Made by a program: the position numbers and the translations under genes. The notes under the pieces were generated by a model. The model was not told where the DNA came from. It saw nothing but the letters and a program-made list of their open reading frames with translations, and searched no databases. A stretch of DNA of 64,000 nucleotides, from the NCBI GenBank assembly GCA_023079485.1, contig CM041090.1, positions 36,606,874 to 36,670,873 on the forward strand. The letters are read 5' to 3'. Source of the DNA: Archilochus colubris (taxonomy: Eukaryota > Chordata > Aves > Apodiformes > Trochilidae). Positions 12,901-27,900 of this stretch are shown piece after piece; the stretch's first letter is position 1, and each line of letters opens with the position of its first letter.

Positions 12901-15900
12901 ACTCATTCAAAGTTGCCTCAGTGACACACCACATACATACCTGTGTGTCTTCTTCAGTTTCAGGCAAATTCCTGGAGTATTGCAAAAACTGAGCCACATA
13001 AGTCATGATTGATTTTTCATCCGGATTCATAATGTCAACATCTACAAGAGCCAATACATCATTTACATAATTATGCAGCCTTCTAGGCCTGATCACATAA
13101 TTATACACTATACTGCAGTTATGAAAACACATTACCATAAGCATGTTTATTTTGCAGCAGCTCAGTTAACATACCATCGACAGAAATTAATAAGTAATGA
13201 ACTTATTTTTCCTAGTGAATTTTTTAATATAACATAATTAACTAATGAAAAGTTTCTCCCATGAACAGGAAAGTTTCATATCCTTTATTCTGCAAATTGC
13301 TCCTGTATTTGCTGCCAATTCAAAAACTCTACAAATCCTAAGGACGTTACAGTAAAGATTAATGTTCCATTTCACACTTAGGCAAAATCTTACTTTTTCC
13401 TGTATTACAAGACAACACATGCAGGATTATATTAATCTCACTCCTGATAATAAAGATTTTTAAAAAGCAACTTATTTACCTTCAGGTTCTAGAAGCTGTG
13501 GGATATTCAACTTCAGTTCTGCAATTCTGAAAGCCTCTTTTAGGTTTTCTTTATTGCTTCTAGTTTTTGCCTTCTCCAAATCAACTAGACCTGGTCGTAA
13601 GGTTTGGATGATGGCTAAAAAAGCCAATCCGCTTCGCCAGCTTGACTTGAAATCAGTCACACTGATAGCACCGTGCCTATCCCCAAAAATGATTAGAAAC
13701 AAAATGTTACAGCCTGTTAGAATCATAGAATCATAGAATTGGCTGGGTTGGAAGGGACCTCAGAGATCATCGAGTCCAACCCTTGAACCACCATTGCGGT
13801 TGCTAGACCATGGCACTGAGTGCCACATCCAGTCTCTTTTTAAATATCTCCAGGGATGGAGAATCCACTACTTCCCTGGGCAGCCCATTCCAATGCTTGA
13901 TCACTCTCTCCGTAAAGAAATTCTTTCTAATATCTAACCTAAATTTGCCCTGGCACAACTTGAGACCCTGCCCTCTTGTCTTGCTGAGAGTTGCCTGGGA
14001 AAAGAGCCCAACCCCCACCTGGCTACACCCTCCTTTCCGGGAGTTGTAGAGAGTGATGAGGTCTCCCCTGAGCCTCCTCTTCTCCAGGCTGAACAGCCCC
14101 AGCTCTCTCAGCCTCTCCTCATAGGGTCTGTGCTCTGTTGCCTCAGCTGTCCCAAGTACAAATTTAGTAACAGAATTTAAAGTCAGTAAAATGGAGTATA
14201 AACCAAATTCGGTGAGTTATAGAGAACCTTGCAACTGAATTTCTGCAGAAGCTGGGTCAGACAGTACTACAATTGCTACAGTGATCATTTTTGTCCTGTT
14301 TTTGCAAAATGACTCAGTGTTTTTATCTTCTGTTTCATAAAGCCTTGCTGATCTGATATGACTTCCGAACACTACCTCTGTGCTCAATATCTATGCATTC
14401 TACAGGATGGAAAAGCAACAAGACGAGTACTGAAGAACATTTAGATACTTATTTGTCTGTACAAGCATCGACTACTGGAATCACCTCTGGCACTTGAGAA
14501 AAATCCAGACCTCAAAAGTGACCAATTACTGCAGAAAAAAAAAAAATTCTTTTTTTCTAGTTTGGCTCAGTGTCTTTAAAAGATCTTGTATCAAGCAGTG
14601 CCCAGACAGTGCTGTAAGGTGCCCAGCTCAGCAAGCCACGGTGAATGCTGGGACAGCTTTTCAGAAAAAGATCATCTAATATGAATATATTACAGCATGG
14701 AAAAGTGATGGAGTTTTGGGTGATCAAATTCAGTTACAAAATACGGGTCAGGACTTAAAAGATTTGTTCTTTTACCAAAAACTACAGGGTTCACTGATAA
14801 CAAAATCAATCAGGGTAATCACAGTTCAGAAAGGATGCTACAAAACAGACAGCAATATTTCTGAAAAAGAAAAACAAGAAAAAAGAAAACTGAAGATTAA
14901 CTTGACAGAGTGCTTGTTGTTACATGCCAGCCAATCTTGTCCTGATAAAACACAGCTAAAAGGTAGATTTCAGTGCCTGAAAACATTCTCCCAGCAGAAA
15001 GTGATATGCTAATGAAGACATTTATTTCCTACTAAAAACATGGAAGATGTGTTATTAGAATATAAAGCAACCAAAGAGCTGGAGAGGAAGGGCTAACACT
15101 AATGTAAAATATATTTGAAATGTCCTAGAGTGAAGCAGCAGCTCTTGAAGAAAATGTAAAGCCTGTCCCATGAAAGTAATACCTGTATCTGCTCTGCACT
15201 GTGCACTGTGAATACTTCCCCTGAAATCAACAGCCTGTACAACAAGGACAAGCAAGCACCTTGATAGAACTGGGGACTAAGGCCCTAGGACTAGAGTCCT
15301 TCCTAGGGATCAGGCACTGTTTTGACAGAAAAATATGAGACATGGGAATCCTAGAAATCCTATGCTTTTCAATTAAAAAAATAAAAAATTCACTGAAATT
15401 TTGTTAACCAGTGCCAACCATGAGGATTAAAACTAGCAAATCACATAAGCATTCCATTAGACATCACACAGAAGCCCCTAGAAGCTAAGCCAAACAACTC
15501 ATTTTACATTGTGGTATTATTAGTAGGATTAGGTTCATGTTATTAGATTTAAAGGACTCATGTCAAAACATTCAGGGCCTGACTGATGTTAAAAGTACTG
15601 GTAACAACATCTGAGATCTAAAGGATTTTCTGCTGAACTGTCACTAAGTCATTTTAAAAAAACAACAAACAAATGGGACAATATCAACATGTTTAAAGTA
15701 GTAAATACAACACATGACACTATTTCTAAGTCTTGGATGCAACTTACAGTGAACATTGTTCTTTTGCCCACAACAAAAGAGCCTTTGTAGCTGAGATCTT
15801 CCATCGTTCCTTAATTTTGGCACTTTTTTTAGCTGATCTGCTTGCCTTTGGAGAGGAGTCAACAGCACTTGAACAATCAAGTGAAGGCTGATTGTAAGCA

Positions 15901-18900
15901 CAAGAAAGTGTCCTGGCAAGTTCTTCAATCTGTTGGAGATGATGGGAGAGTTAATCAGGCTTCACTGAAAAATTACAAAGGCATCAATAGCAGAAAACCA
16001 GAGATAATTAGAAAGCACTCAATCACAGCCCTAATAGTAGTTATCTGCCTCCCAAGATCAGATCAGATCAGATCAGTTCAGGGCTTTTTTATCTGTTCAA
16101 ACTGAACTATTTCATGCTGAATTCTGATCTTTATGTGATTTTTTTGGCAGGAAATATCAGCCAAAGACTTCCAAGTTATACTGTGAGTACCAACACTAGG
16201 ACTTTCTCACTTTATCCACTTTTCTACTCTTATCAGGGAAAGCAGATGGAAGCAGCTGTGTTTTCTGCTGTTAACAATGTCATCTATTAGTCATGCTTGG
16301 AGTTTGCCTGCTTACACTGGGTGCAGGAAAACCTACTCAGTAGACTTCAGAGATCTATGTTTGGTAAGAGAAACTTGGTTTAGGAAAAAAGATTATGCCT
16401 TCAGCTGTGTGCAGCACAATAACCTTCAGCACCAAAGTAAATTCACCAAGAAAAATGCAGGCTGCATTTAACACTTTTAAATAACTTTGCTTCTTGGCTC
16501 TCTTCTGAGCCTCAGTTGCAAGTTCACCTGCAATGCACCTATGTTCATTCAGTGAACTCTTGCAAGAAGTGGGTTTGGCTCTGCCATCCTCTACAATCCT
16601 AGAACATGATTAAAGCAAGCTCTTGTACTTTCAAACACTCCTCCTGCCCATAACCCCATGTCGTGCAGGAGACTTGATTAGAATCTTGTATAAGAAACAT
16701 TATTACAACAATTGTCAAGTTATTTCAGGCACCTACTACTGAAAAAGTAATAGCAAGAATAACACAGTGTAAGCACAGGTAACATTGAGGAGGGGGAGAT
16801 GAATGTGGGACCTTCTGCATTATCTGCTCTATTTGAAGCTTAATCATTACAGGCCTTAGACAGAGAGGCAAAGTATAGCCAAATTTTAACTGTTTATTGA
16901 AAAAACCCCTCAATATCTTCCATCCCATCCTTTGCAGCTATCTACTGTTCATGGCTGTAACGCCAATGCTGTGTTGGTGCATCAGCTCAGGCACACAGGC
17001 AAGATGCACTGGTGCATCTCCCCCCTGAGATGTCACTTCCAGATGTCAGAAAATACCCTTCTGCTTTGTACTAATTCATCTCATTTGGCAACCACATAGG
17101 TCAATACACTTTTGTGCTTTTCCCCTCTACTAAAACTCTTACATTGCTGAAATACTTACATGAAAATGAAATATAATTGTCCAAATTAGGCCAAGCACAA
17201 TGGAAGGGTTTCCTTCAATAATGTCAGTAACATGAATATTTATGAGCTTGAGCTAGGGGGAAAAAAGGGATCATTGTTAACAAAGAAAATGTCCCACCAG
17301 TTAAACTGGCTTTAATTGTGAATTTTGAAGTTAATACTCACTGATCTGCTCTTTAAAAATGTCAAAGCATTTTCTATGTTGCTTCTGCACTGGAAGGTAT
17401 TAGATCCTTTTTCCCGTGGCTGTGAAGCAAAGAGAAGAGGTTACATCCTCCACTGTAAAAAATTATTTTTATTTTATAATTTCCTAAGAGAAGTCCTGCA
17501 AAGATTCACAAATTACTCTGGATCAACTTGTTTCAGTTTCAGTGGTGTAAGAATGAGTTACTTGCAAATACCTCTATGATTCCAGAGGGATCACTTATAG
17601 GCTTACAATTAAGTATATCCAGCAATTTTTGCTGGATATGATGAAAGACTTAAGTAATAGTTTTATTATTCTGTCTTACCAGATGTTGACCTGAAAGTAC
17701 TTCCAAGAGATCCAAAAGCACATGTCCTTGCTGTATGTCTGTATACAGATCTGAGATAACAGAAGGAGGTGTATGCTGCAAAATAAATTTCAATGCTTAT
17801 CACACCATCTCTTGTCATCTTGAATTCAACACACTACAGAACATCACATATGACTCTGCTGTTTCAAAAATGTTTATCATTCTTTAGTTTTTCAGTAAAC
17901 TGAAATATAAATCCTACATCAAATCAGCTATATCCTGCTTTTACCCTGTTATGTCTTTCTTTTATTCCCCCTTACCCTGCCTCTGAGCTTTTTTTATTTT
18001 AGGCTTCATTTACAAATAGTTATACTTTTTAAGGAGGTATGTGGCAAAAGACCCCAAAGCTTAAAAAAAGGGAAAGTGAAGAGAAGCAGCTAATTCATAT
18101 TTTGACTTTTTAATGTACCCTGAGTACAAATTTAACTATAAAGATGAATAACTAAGCCTTCACTCTTTTCACCTACTCATGGACAACACAAACCTACCAT
18201 GAGTTTAGCAGCTACTCATCAAGGAGGGACCAAAACAGGATTAATGCTTTTTTTAAATTCTTTCACTGCATGAGCTGCTTTGTGAAAGCTTTAAGAACAC
18301 CTAGGCTACTATGTGGTTTGTTTTAATACTTACCAGTCACACAGGTCATCCCATTAAACTCATATTCTTGGATTGCATAATAGAATAATACTTACCTAAG
18401 CACAATAAAACTAATCCTAAATACAGTACCTCATAAAACCCTGAGACATATGCCACAAACCAGCACAACTATGTTTTACCACATCAGTACCTCATCCACT
18501 TACAAACTGTCTGTTATAAATGTCCTTGGACAATCATCAATGCAATGCTACTAGACCTATTAAACAAATGCTTTCCAGGGGCTACTTTCTCCAGGTAGTA
18601 CCTAAAATCTTATATTAGTTTTGCTTATTCCTAAAAAAATTAATCTCCATATGGCATGTACAAATAATAAAGGCAAAAGCCATGTCTTTCCCAAAGAATT
18701 CCCCTTCTTACCTTGGCCAATATTGAATTCATCCAACTAGTGAATGTTTTCTTCTGTGTAAATTCTCGCTGCACTAGGGATAAAAAAGAAAAAAATGATT
18801 AATGGTAAAAATTATCTGGTTTGATCTCTCTTTCTCAAAAACATACATGGCATCCATTTCAAACCTAAGGTCTGTTCTTCCAGACATTAAGATACAATTA

Positions 18901-21900
18901 AATACTAGTCTTTCTCAACTCTTATTTTAGTGCTGATATTATCTTGCTTGCAGAGATAATACTGCAAGGTCCTCTAGAGCTACCAAGCATACTTCTGCTG
19001 GATGCAGCAAAGAGCATCTAATGAAGGTTTTCTCAAAAGCTCAGCAAACAGCAGCATGAATTCATCATCCTACAGAACAATAGGCCTAGGAACTCCATCC
19101 ATTCATAAATTCTCCTTGAAAGACTTGGAGAAATTGTCAGTGAAAGATCCATCTTGAAATTTGGGAAGACGTGTGGATGGGGCTGGGTGATGAGGCCAAG
19201 ACAGAAGCTGAGGGTTAGGTGATGAATGCAAACATGTAGGTGAAGGCACACAAGGGTATTTCCTGGTGAACTGAATGCTGTGGAGAAGTATTAGGATGCC
19301 ATCTGGGAATATACCCTTGACAGCATCCTTTGCAATGCTGGGTCCTCCCTGGGGAATGCAGACCTTTAATCTGGCCAGCCATGGGGACTTAAAATAAGAA
19401 GAATGTGGTTGAATTTGTGCCCCAGTAAATGAAATGGGACTCAAAGAGATCAAGCTCTTTGGTCAGGTCCTGCAGGCTGGTACACAGTGGTGAACTACCA
19501 ATGGGTGTAAAGAAAGACAGGAATTCTTCAAGCCCATGTTTCAAAAATCAGAATATTTATACCACTTTGCACATCTGAGAAGAGATTGGGAGAGAGAAAA
19601 ACCTTTCTCCACAGCTTATGGGTGTCAGAAGTGAAGTCTGTCTCTCTCAAAAGGTGAAGCAGCTCATGAGCAGCAGACAGAACATCTCCTCACCGCCATC
19701 TCCGGCCCCGGCATCGCCACTGGATCACATACAATGTCCCAGCCCATGCTCCCTCACAAAATGGGATGCAATGGGATGCAATGGGATGCAATGGTACACA
19801 TCCTGCATCACAGTAGTGGTGCAGCTCCCTGAGGAGCAGCAGGTGGTAGGACAGTGTGCCTGGCCCAGGCCTGGAGGGAGGTGGTGGGCAAGGTGGCTGC
19901 AGTGGTACCCACTGCATGTCCCAGCTGGGGTAAATCCTCCTGTCCCATGCAAGAGGCAGCAGGAAACTCTAACCAGGCCATCAGCTTATAAGAAAAACAA
20001 ACCTGGGAGATGGAGTGGGAGTGGACAATCTCTTCTGCCTCTGAAAACACGCTCTTGCACAAAAGATTAATGTGCAAGCAAGTTTGACATCATAAGGCAA
20101 GTGCAATACTATTCAGCAATAAATATGTATGTTTTTGTAAGCTGGGTAGGATGAAAGGTACCAAAAATATCAAGCCCTTGGGGATGGGAAGGGAAGGCCT
20201 GACTGCACTGCCCATGAAAATGCCACTCAGAGGAAAATATCCCACACTATTATGCTCTGGGAATTTGGCAAACACAGACCCCAGTCCTGAGTAGCTTTTC
20301 ATCATCTTAGACAGCCTAAAGGACTTGCCATGCAGAGCTTCATCAGTTCACATGCAGGGTAATGCAGCCTCCTTTCTAAAACCACCATCTGACCCACAGA
20401 CCTCCTTCTGCTTCATCAAGTGGGTGAGTGGCAAGAAAATCATTCAGGCACTACATGCATCAAGGGCTGTTTTGCACCCTGTAGCTAATACAAATTTCAA
20501 CAGTCCTCCTCTACTGTGCAATATTATGATCCTGCTGGAGCATGAAACAGTTGATTCCCCTTGCTTGCTGCATTGTTTTATGCTTCTTTTAAGTATCACA
20601 GAGATCATGATGAAGAGTAAGATAAGGAGAGTGTTACAGATGTGGACAAAAATGCAATCTCAAAACTTTTTTTTTTTGTTTGGAAAAAGAGAAAGTGCAA
20701 ACATGCCACACAGACCTATCAATGTGGCAACACTCACAAGGACATAAATAGCATGGAGATCCTGGCTTCATGTTAGCACAAGACCCAACCACACCCTTTA
20801 CTTGAATACCCATGCAGGAGCTGTTCCATTACCTAACAAGTGATTGAATAGCTGTGCTCAGTTTTATCAGGCAGGCAAGGCTGGCATTGCTGGCACTTCA
20901 AAAGAGACAGAAAACAAATATTAACTACTTTGCCTGACGCCAGCAACTCTTCCAGCTGCAGCTCTTGCCAAACACACACTACTGCCACTGATTTGGAAAA
21001 CTTGCTTTTTGGGGCTGGTTACAGGATGATGGTTAAGATGAGGATGTTTGGTCTTGTTTTGGTTCAATCTCTCTGTATTAAAGTGTTCCATTGTGCAATG
21101 TAGGCAGATCCTGTAAGTGGTGATTCACGTGGGCAGCTCTCAGGCAAATGTCTTACCAGGCATTTGGTGATGGTGATTATCTGACTGCACATACCTCATA
21201 CCCTCCCCAAGTTACAGCCTCTGCCTGGTGCAACCAACCAGGCTGCCTTCTAAGCAGCTGCCACCTCAGCTGCAACGTGGCTTATTTTTCTACCCAAATA
21301 AATAATAATAATGATAACAACCATAATATTTTAAAAAAAAAATCTCCTGAATTAATAACAAAGCTGCTTGCCAGTATTTCCCTGGACTGCAGTCCCTCTG
21401 CTTCCATCCAGGCCACACAACACACCCCTCAGTACAGATGTGCCTCTGGCACCATGGCAAACACTCATAATGCAATTTTCAAGCCAAGCTTGTTTTCCCT
21501 CCCAGCTCCCCTCCAACTCTGCTGCTAAGAGGCACTAATGATTTAATCAAGCTCTCAAATTCTTATCTCTACCACGTGGTTAATTAATACGGATTTTTAT
21601 TTTGATGAGGATGAATGGATTCTTTGTTGTGCCTTTTTATAGGGGTCTAAGTGACCTTGGTTTTCTCTTGCCCCAGTTTTCAAAATGTCACTGACCCAGA
21701 ATGAAAAAGCTATCAGAAAAAAACCTGACAATTTTCTTTACTTTTGGCCAAAACTCACAGACTGCTAAACTGAAAACCCCAAAAATCTATCATATTTCAC
21801 CCGGTGTTTTAAAGCTAATCTTCAGAACAGCACTTCAAGGGGGGGAATAATACATAGAAGCAGCGTGTTACGTAGGCGAGCTGCAAATCAATCCATGCTG

Positions 21901-24900
21901 CTGGACAATGCCTGTTCTACCCAGTAATGAGCTATCAACAAGTGCTACAAACCAGACCAGTCATTAAGGGCTGGAGCATGGGGATGCAACTGGGACCACA
22001 ACAGTGCTGAACTCTCCCAGGAGCACCACCAGCCATGGTTTTACTCTCATCCTTCCTTTAATGGTTATACAGAAAAGCCAGATTTAAAATTAATCTCTCC
22101 TCTGTTGCCTTTTGTGTCTCCTTTCCTAAGGTGGAAGCCAGCAGCTCCAGGAAAAGCACCATCTACTGCCTTAGCAGGGACTTGGGAGAAGCAAACCACA
22201 GCAGAACAGCTATAGCTGTCTGTTCACACTCATCAAACAATGTCCCCAAGTAGCAAAGAGGTGTTCTTTCTATCACAAGGACAAGTGCTTTACTGTCAGT
22301 GAACCATTCACAACTGTGTGGCTTTTTGTAATAATAATAAAAAAAACTTTTAAAAAGTAAACAATTTTTAGAAATGAATGAATGTTAGCCTGTGTGTCAT
22401 CTTCCCATCTCTGTTTCATCACAAAAATTACCTCTTCCTCTCACCATTCAGGTCAGATGAGGCTATGTCTACAGTAGCAACCAGTGCAGCTCAATAGGAA
22501 CAGATCAGCAGCTTGAAAGTTCTGGTGTTCAGGACCCAGTGTACCCACCATGTGTGCAGGGAAGAAAGTTTGTGTTGGACAAGCACTAAGGCCTTAAAGC
22601 CCACAGGCGGCCATGGAACCTTCCTGGTGCATTTCATTCACTTTTGTTAAAATAACCATTTCCACACCCCCTGATGGCTCAACAAAATGAACCACAGTGT
22701 GGTCAGCAGGGAGAACTGGGAGAGCTCCTTCAAGACACCACTGCTGGTATGAAGTAAACCACCTCAGATGCTGTAAATTATAGGAACTATCAGAAGAACA
22801 GTTAAATACTTGCCAACCCAGAGAGAGAGTGAGTTAATTCACCCCTGAGCCCTCTATATAGTCTCTTCCTGTCCACCAAGAAACAAGAGTTTCATTTTCT
22901 GCAGACAGGAAAGCAGGGAAAAGAGTTATTTCCAGCATTTATGTTCAGCAACATGGTGTTAAGCAATTAAAACCAAACACATTATTTTTTGTAGAGATTA
23001 AGAAGTTTATCCGAAGCCCAATGAAAGTGATGTAAATATTTCTACAGGAATGGGTGCTTTCAAATCCAAATATCATATAAATACTAACTAATTAACTACT
23101 ACCGTGCCTGCGAGGCAAGTGGGAACTTTCCATTCTACACTATCTCTTTTTTCTTTTGAAAGCAAATTATCCAATTTACCAGAAGTATTGCTACCTTGGG
23201 AAGCCTGCTCACAATGAGTTTTGAACTCCTGGCTTTCTTAAACACTTTTACTGCTATTGCCAGGATCCTGAAGCATCTCTAAATCACCACGGTCTTTACT
23301 GCCTCTGCAGCCTGTGAAGTGAGGCATTGCAGTACTGGGGGTGCAGACTGAGGTTTCAAGTTAAATTCTTAAAGGTACCAAGTCATATTATTTAGATACC
23401 AAAATACTTTTAAAGATAAGGGCTTAAGTGGCTTTTCTAAAATGTTAATGAAAATTTACAGTGAAGCAGGGATAAGTGGCCTTCAGTGCCCATAAAGGTG
23501 TCCCAAAAGCCATCCACTCCTTAGGCATTCAATGCTAGTTTTAAGCCAGTTATGCACCTTATATTGCCTTTAATAAATTGAAATTCATCTAGCAGGGAAC
23601 GCATTTATACAACTATATAATCTATTTGTTTTTTCATTCGGCATACAGAATGACAAAAATAGCCATGACAATTTTATTTTTAGGCAGTCTCATGTGTCAG
23701 TTGCTTCTCCAATGCCATCAGCCCCATCACATGTCACAAAGCCAGGCAGCTATTGGAACTGCAGACTGGCTCCTCACCCAGGCAGCAGGCAGCATAAAGA
23801 GGGCATAAATTTCACTGCAGCTCCTATGGGAGCTTATTGATTTTTAGAAGTCATTACGGAAAAATTATAGTAAACTTTTAGTGAACTTTCTTGATCATTT
23901 GATCATTCTGGTTAAAGAAGAAAAAAAAAAAAAGAAAAAAAAAGTGCAGCTGTAATATACTGGCCACAACAGATGAGGCATACTGCTAGAAAAAAGAACA
24001 ATCCTGGGTAAGAATTAGGAGTCTACCTGATCTCAGCAAGAATTAAGTGAGCCTCACAAAGATATCCTCCTTTACACATAAATGAGTGCAATCTGGTACA
24101 AGTTGCATAATCAAATATATCCTCGTATGCCACCATCTTTTCAGTTTCAGTTGAAATAATTCATAAAAGCTCAGACATAATGGCACAAAACCAGCATAAC
24201 CATTAACATGATTAAACACTTCTCAAAACTGGTTTTAGCAGCCACGTTCTTTCTTATATGATCAATCTTTGGGCAATAAACAGTAACATGCACATGGATT
24301 AATAAGCAGTGCCAAAAGTTAGGACCCCTGCAGTTAATTAAATAGTGGAAGAGTATGTATACACTCCAAACCCCAACAGCTAAAACACATTCTCTTGTGT
24401 CTGAATTAGCTTAGCAAGCAATGAAAGAAAAGGGAAAACAGAGTTCTACACAGACTTAGTGGGACATGCACAGACAGGGACTGTTTGCTGTCCTTGGGAA
24501 GAAAAGTGGAAGGATTTGTGCATGGGAGGGAAAGGAGGTTGGATCCTCCCACAGGTAAACAGATTTACATGCTGAAAGTAAAACATTTCTGCTTTATAGC
24601 ACCACAAACCCTGTTCAGTTTCTGCTGTAGCCACTCATCCACAAGTGCACATTCCCCTTGCTGCAATCCTGCACTCAGGATGATCAGCAAAGCACATATC
24701 TGTAGCCCTTAAAACATTGCCATGAAGCCCACCAAAGGAGGGCTCATGCCTCCTCATTTCATGCTCCTCTTCCATTTAGAGAAGGCTGAGCACCAGGAGG
24801 GACTCTTCTATGGGGCCAGCCTGTAACACGGTGCTGGGAAGGAAGCTATGGGAAGAGACAAAGGACAGGGTTCCAGTGTTCCTCCTCCTGTGCTCGTTGC

Positions 24901-27900
24901 CAGTCAGCCCCCAAGTTCCTGCCTGCTCCCTTCATAGTTTTAGCAGAAATGTGACTTCATGTTTCACACACTGCAACAGAGAGTATTTCCCTGGCAAGCA
25001 TCCTCTGTTCACCAATACGTCTTCAGCCTGCCTGGTAGGAGAAACCCTTTCCTTAAATGTTTCCCCATAGAATATATCTGTAATAGATCCAGCTCCAGGC
25101 TTTTCACTTGCACTTTTATGTGGCTGTGCAAGGACACAAAACAGCTTTGCAGCTGCTCTAAGTTGTGCTGCATCAGAAAACTCCAGAGCTGCTGGAGGAG
25201 AGGGCACAGCTAATGCTGTTTTATTATAACACCTAGGACAGAGGGTAGGAGGAAAGAACAGAAAAAAAGGAGCCGGTCCTGACATCATGCAACTTCGTAG
25301 CAATTTCAGTTTTCTTGGAAAGGAGGGTGGTAACTATTACTCTCTTCTTTGAAAACTGCAAAAAGTTAAAGAGAAATATACATAACTCTGAAAAGACATA
25401 AGTGTTTATATTCTTTCAGCATTTTGATTTTGTGACTAGCATCAACATTTGAAAACGTCTGGAGATGGGAACATTAGAAACCATATAGCTTTCATTTTTT
25501 CCTCATGCTTTTCGAGCTTCATTAAATGCCCTTAAAATAGGTAGCTGAAAAGAAATCTGCACTGAAAAGAAATTTACATTTTTACCTATTTTCCAGTCAC
25601 TTTCTTTACTGTAGCTTCCAGGCTGAACACTATTAAGGAAAATGAATGTTAATCCCTGAATTCTCTTTAACTAAAAACCCACTAACAGAGATCCTGCTAC
25701 AGCAGGTTTTTACAATATCAAGCCACTGGCATTATTTTAATAGGATTTCTATAACAATTAGAGCTACTAAGTAGTAACCTCTTCACTAAACAGCTTTAGA
25801 CCCATCTTTAGTCACACAAAAAGTATGCAAGTGTGCTGCTTTTCTAACAGTTACAAGCAGCCATTATTTGAATATGAGATTTCTTTAAAACTTTTCCAGG
25901 TGAACTTAAAGATTTAAAGTAACCAAAGCCTCTAGCTCCTTTGCAAATCTCATACCAAGAATTTTGAAAAAAACTTTTCATCACGTCATATTATTCTTGC
26001 TTCACTTTTGTTACCACAGATCTGCAGGCTTAGTTACTAATGGCATCTGTATGTCACATCAGGGAATGTCCCTTCAGTGCTTCATCACAGCTCTGTTGCC
26101 ATTTGCTTGTTTGACCCCGAGCAGATGCTGCAGCATCACAGCTCCATATACAGGACGTGTCTGTACCATTTGTTGCATTTTTATCACTACAAAAATTGCT
26201 TATGTGACTTCTAAGGGATGTCTCCAGATGTTTTACAACAGTCAGGCACACACAGCTTGAACCCAGATTTGCAGTATGTTCATTTCAGCATAGCCTAGGA
26301 GCTCAACCTATTACAGCAAGGACATATAATTTAATAAATTCAGTTTCAATAAGCAGAGCTCTTTTTCTCAGATACTGTCCAAAAATCCCTACAGTTACTC
26401 AAGACACAAACATTCTGACTTTTCAGAAAACAGCACTAATATTATTTCAAAATAACTCACTCTTCTAAAATCCCACCTAACTTTAATTTGCCACCTTCTG
26501 CCTTAAAGCTAAATAGTGCATTCTACACCCATTTCATGACAACAGGAACCTCAGTCTTTCTACTGCGGGCGTTTTGGCTGGCACAACAAATGTGTGTCTG
26601 ACAAGCTGTGCTTCGTGTAAGTCACTCCAGCTCCTGTCTGCTAGGAGTTTTTTCTTGCTCTGCTGAAAATGTAATGCTGAAGCAAAACGGAAGAAAATTC
26701 ACCAATAAAGATATTTGGCTTTAGACCACAGTTAACACTCACTCATTCAAACACATGGCCTCAATGACAGTATTAGTGCAAATATGGATCATAAAAATGA
26801 CTTGGCAGAATATTCTTTTGCACCATCTGTTATAAACATATTTTCTCTCAATTAAGAACCATAGTAACTCTATTGCAAGTGAGCTAAAAGGAAACTGCCT
26901 TATGGAAACACAACATAGCCCACCCATCTTAGAATGCCAGGCTCTAGACACATAGAAGACAGGCTTTCCAGCAGTGCTAGTTCCACTGCCTGGACTAGCT
27001 TCCTTGGTCACCTCTATGAATGTTTTCATGAATACAGTTAGAGGAAAATTCAGTCTTCTTCGGAAATTCTCACAGAAGAAAATTCAACACATGATTAAGG
27101 GAAACCCAGAAAGCCTGTCTGAGAGGCCAGCACTCATTATTACTGAGCTGCTACTTATTACTTACATCACTTACCTTATTACTTAGCTACTAGTACTACT
27201 TACAAACCAAGAACAAGAAAACTAATGAAATGGCCTAACTGCTTTCATGCTGACAGTTCCCTTACAGTTTACAGTAACATGCATTCTAAGTAATAAAGTG
27301 GAAGAACCAGTGAGCACATCTGTACCAAAAAAGGCAACAAGTCTGAAAATAACATGGGAAATAACATGGGAATAACTACAACAAGAGCGGTTATTTTTTA
27401 TTTCGCTACCAAAGCATTTATCATAAAACACAGAAACATCTGCAAAGAACCATAGAATCATGGAATGGTTTGGGTTGGAGGGGACCCTAAAGATCATCTA
27501 GTTCCAATCCCCCTGCCACAGACAGGGACATCTCCCACCAGATCAGGTTGCTCCAAGCCCCATCCAACCTGGCCTTGAACACTTCCAGGGATGGGGCATC
27601 CACAACTTCCTTAGGCAAGCTGTGCTAGTGTCTCACCACCCTCACAAGAAATAATTTTTTCCTAATGTCTAACCTAAATCTCCCCTCTTCAAGTTTGAAA
27701 CCTTTGCCCCACGTCCTCTCACTACACCCATGAAAAAAGCCCTACCCCAGTTTTCTTGTAGGTCTCCTTCTGCTGTCTGAATAACCCCAACTTCTTCAAC
27801 CAACCTTCACAGGGGAGGTTCTTCAGCTCTCTGATCATTTATGTGGCTCTCCTCTGGACACACTCAAGGAGCTCTATGTCTTTATGCTGGAGATGCCAAA

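Larger units (their letters stand above)
4838..13479 (-). other. SYNE2: SYNE2 introns 8-16, content summary
   Basis: Between the exons listed, intron stretches over 300 bases are 5446-7100, 7258-7921, 8035-9883, 10049-11165, 11304-12074, 12177-12940 and 13042-13479. The only recognisable element is the CR1 tail at 10487-10687; the rest is plain AT-rich intron. The two introns flanking exon 16 (5195-5348 and 4838-5006) are under 170 bases. Confidence 0.8.

Noticed and set aside
19618..20077. Cluster of overlapping open frames on both strands
   Set aside because: Several frames are open at once over a GC-richer patch with a minisatellite; this is composition, not coding.
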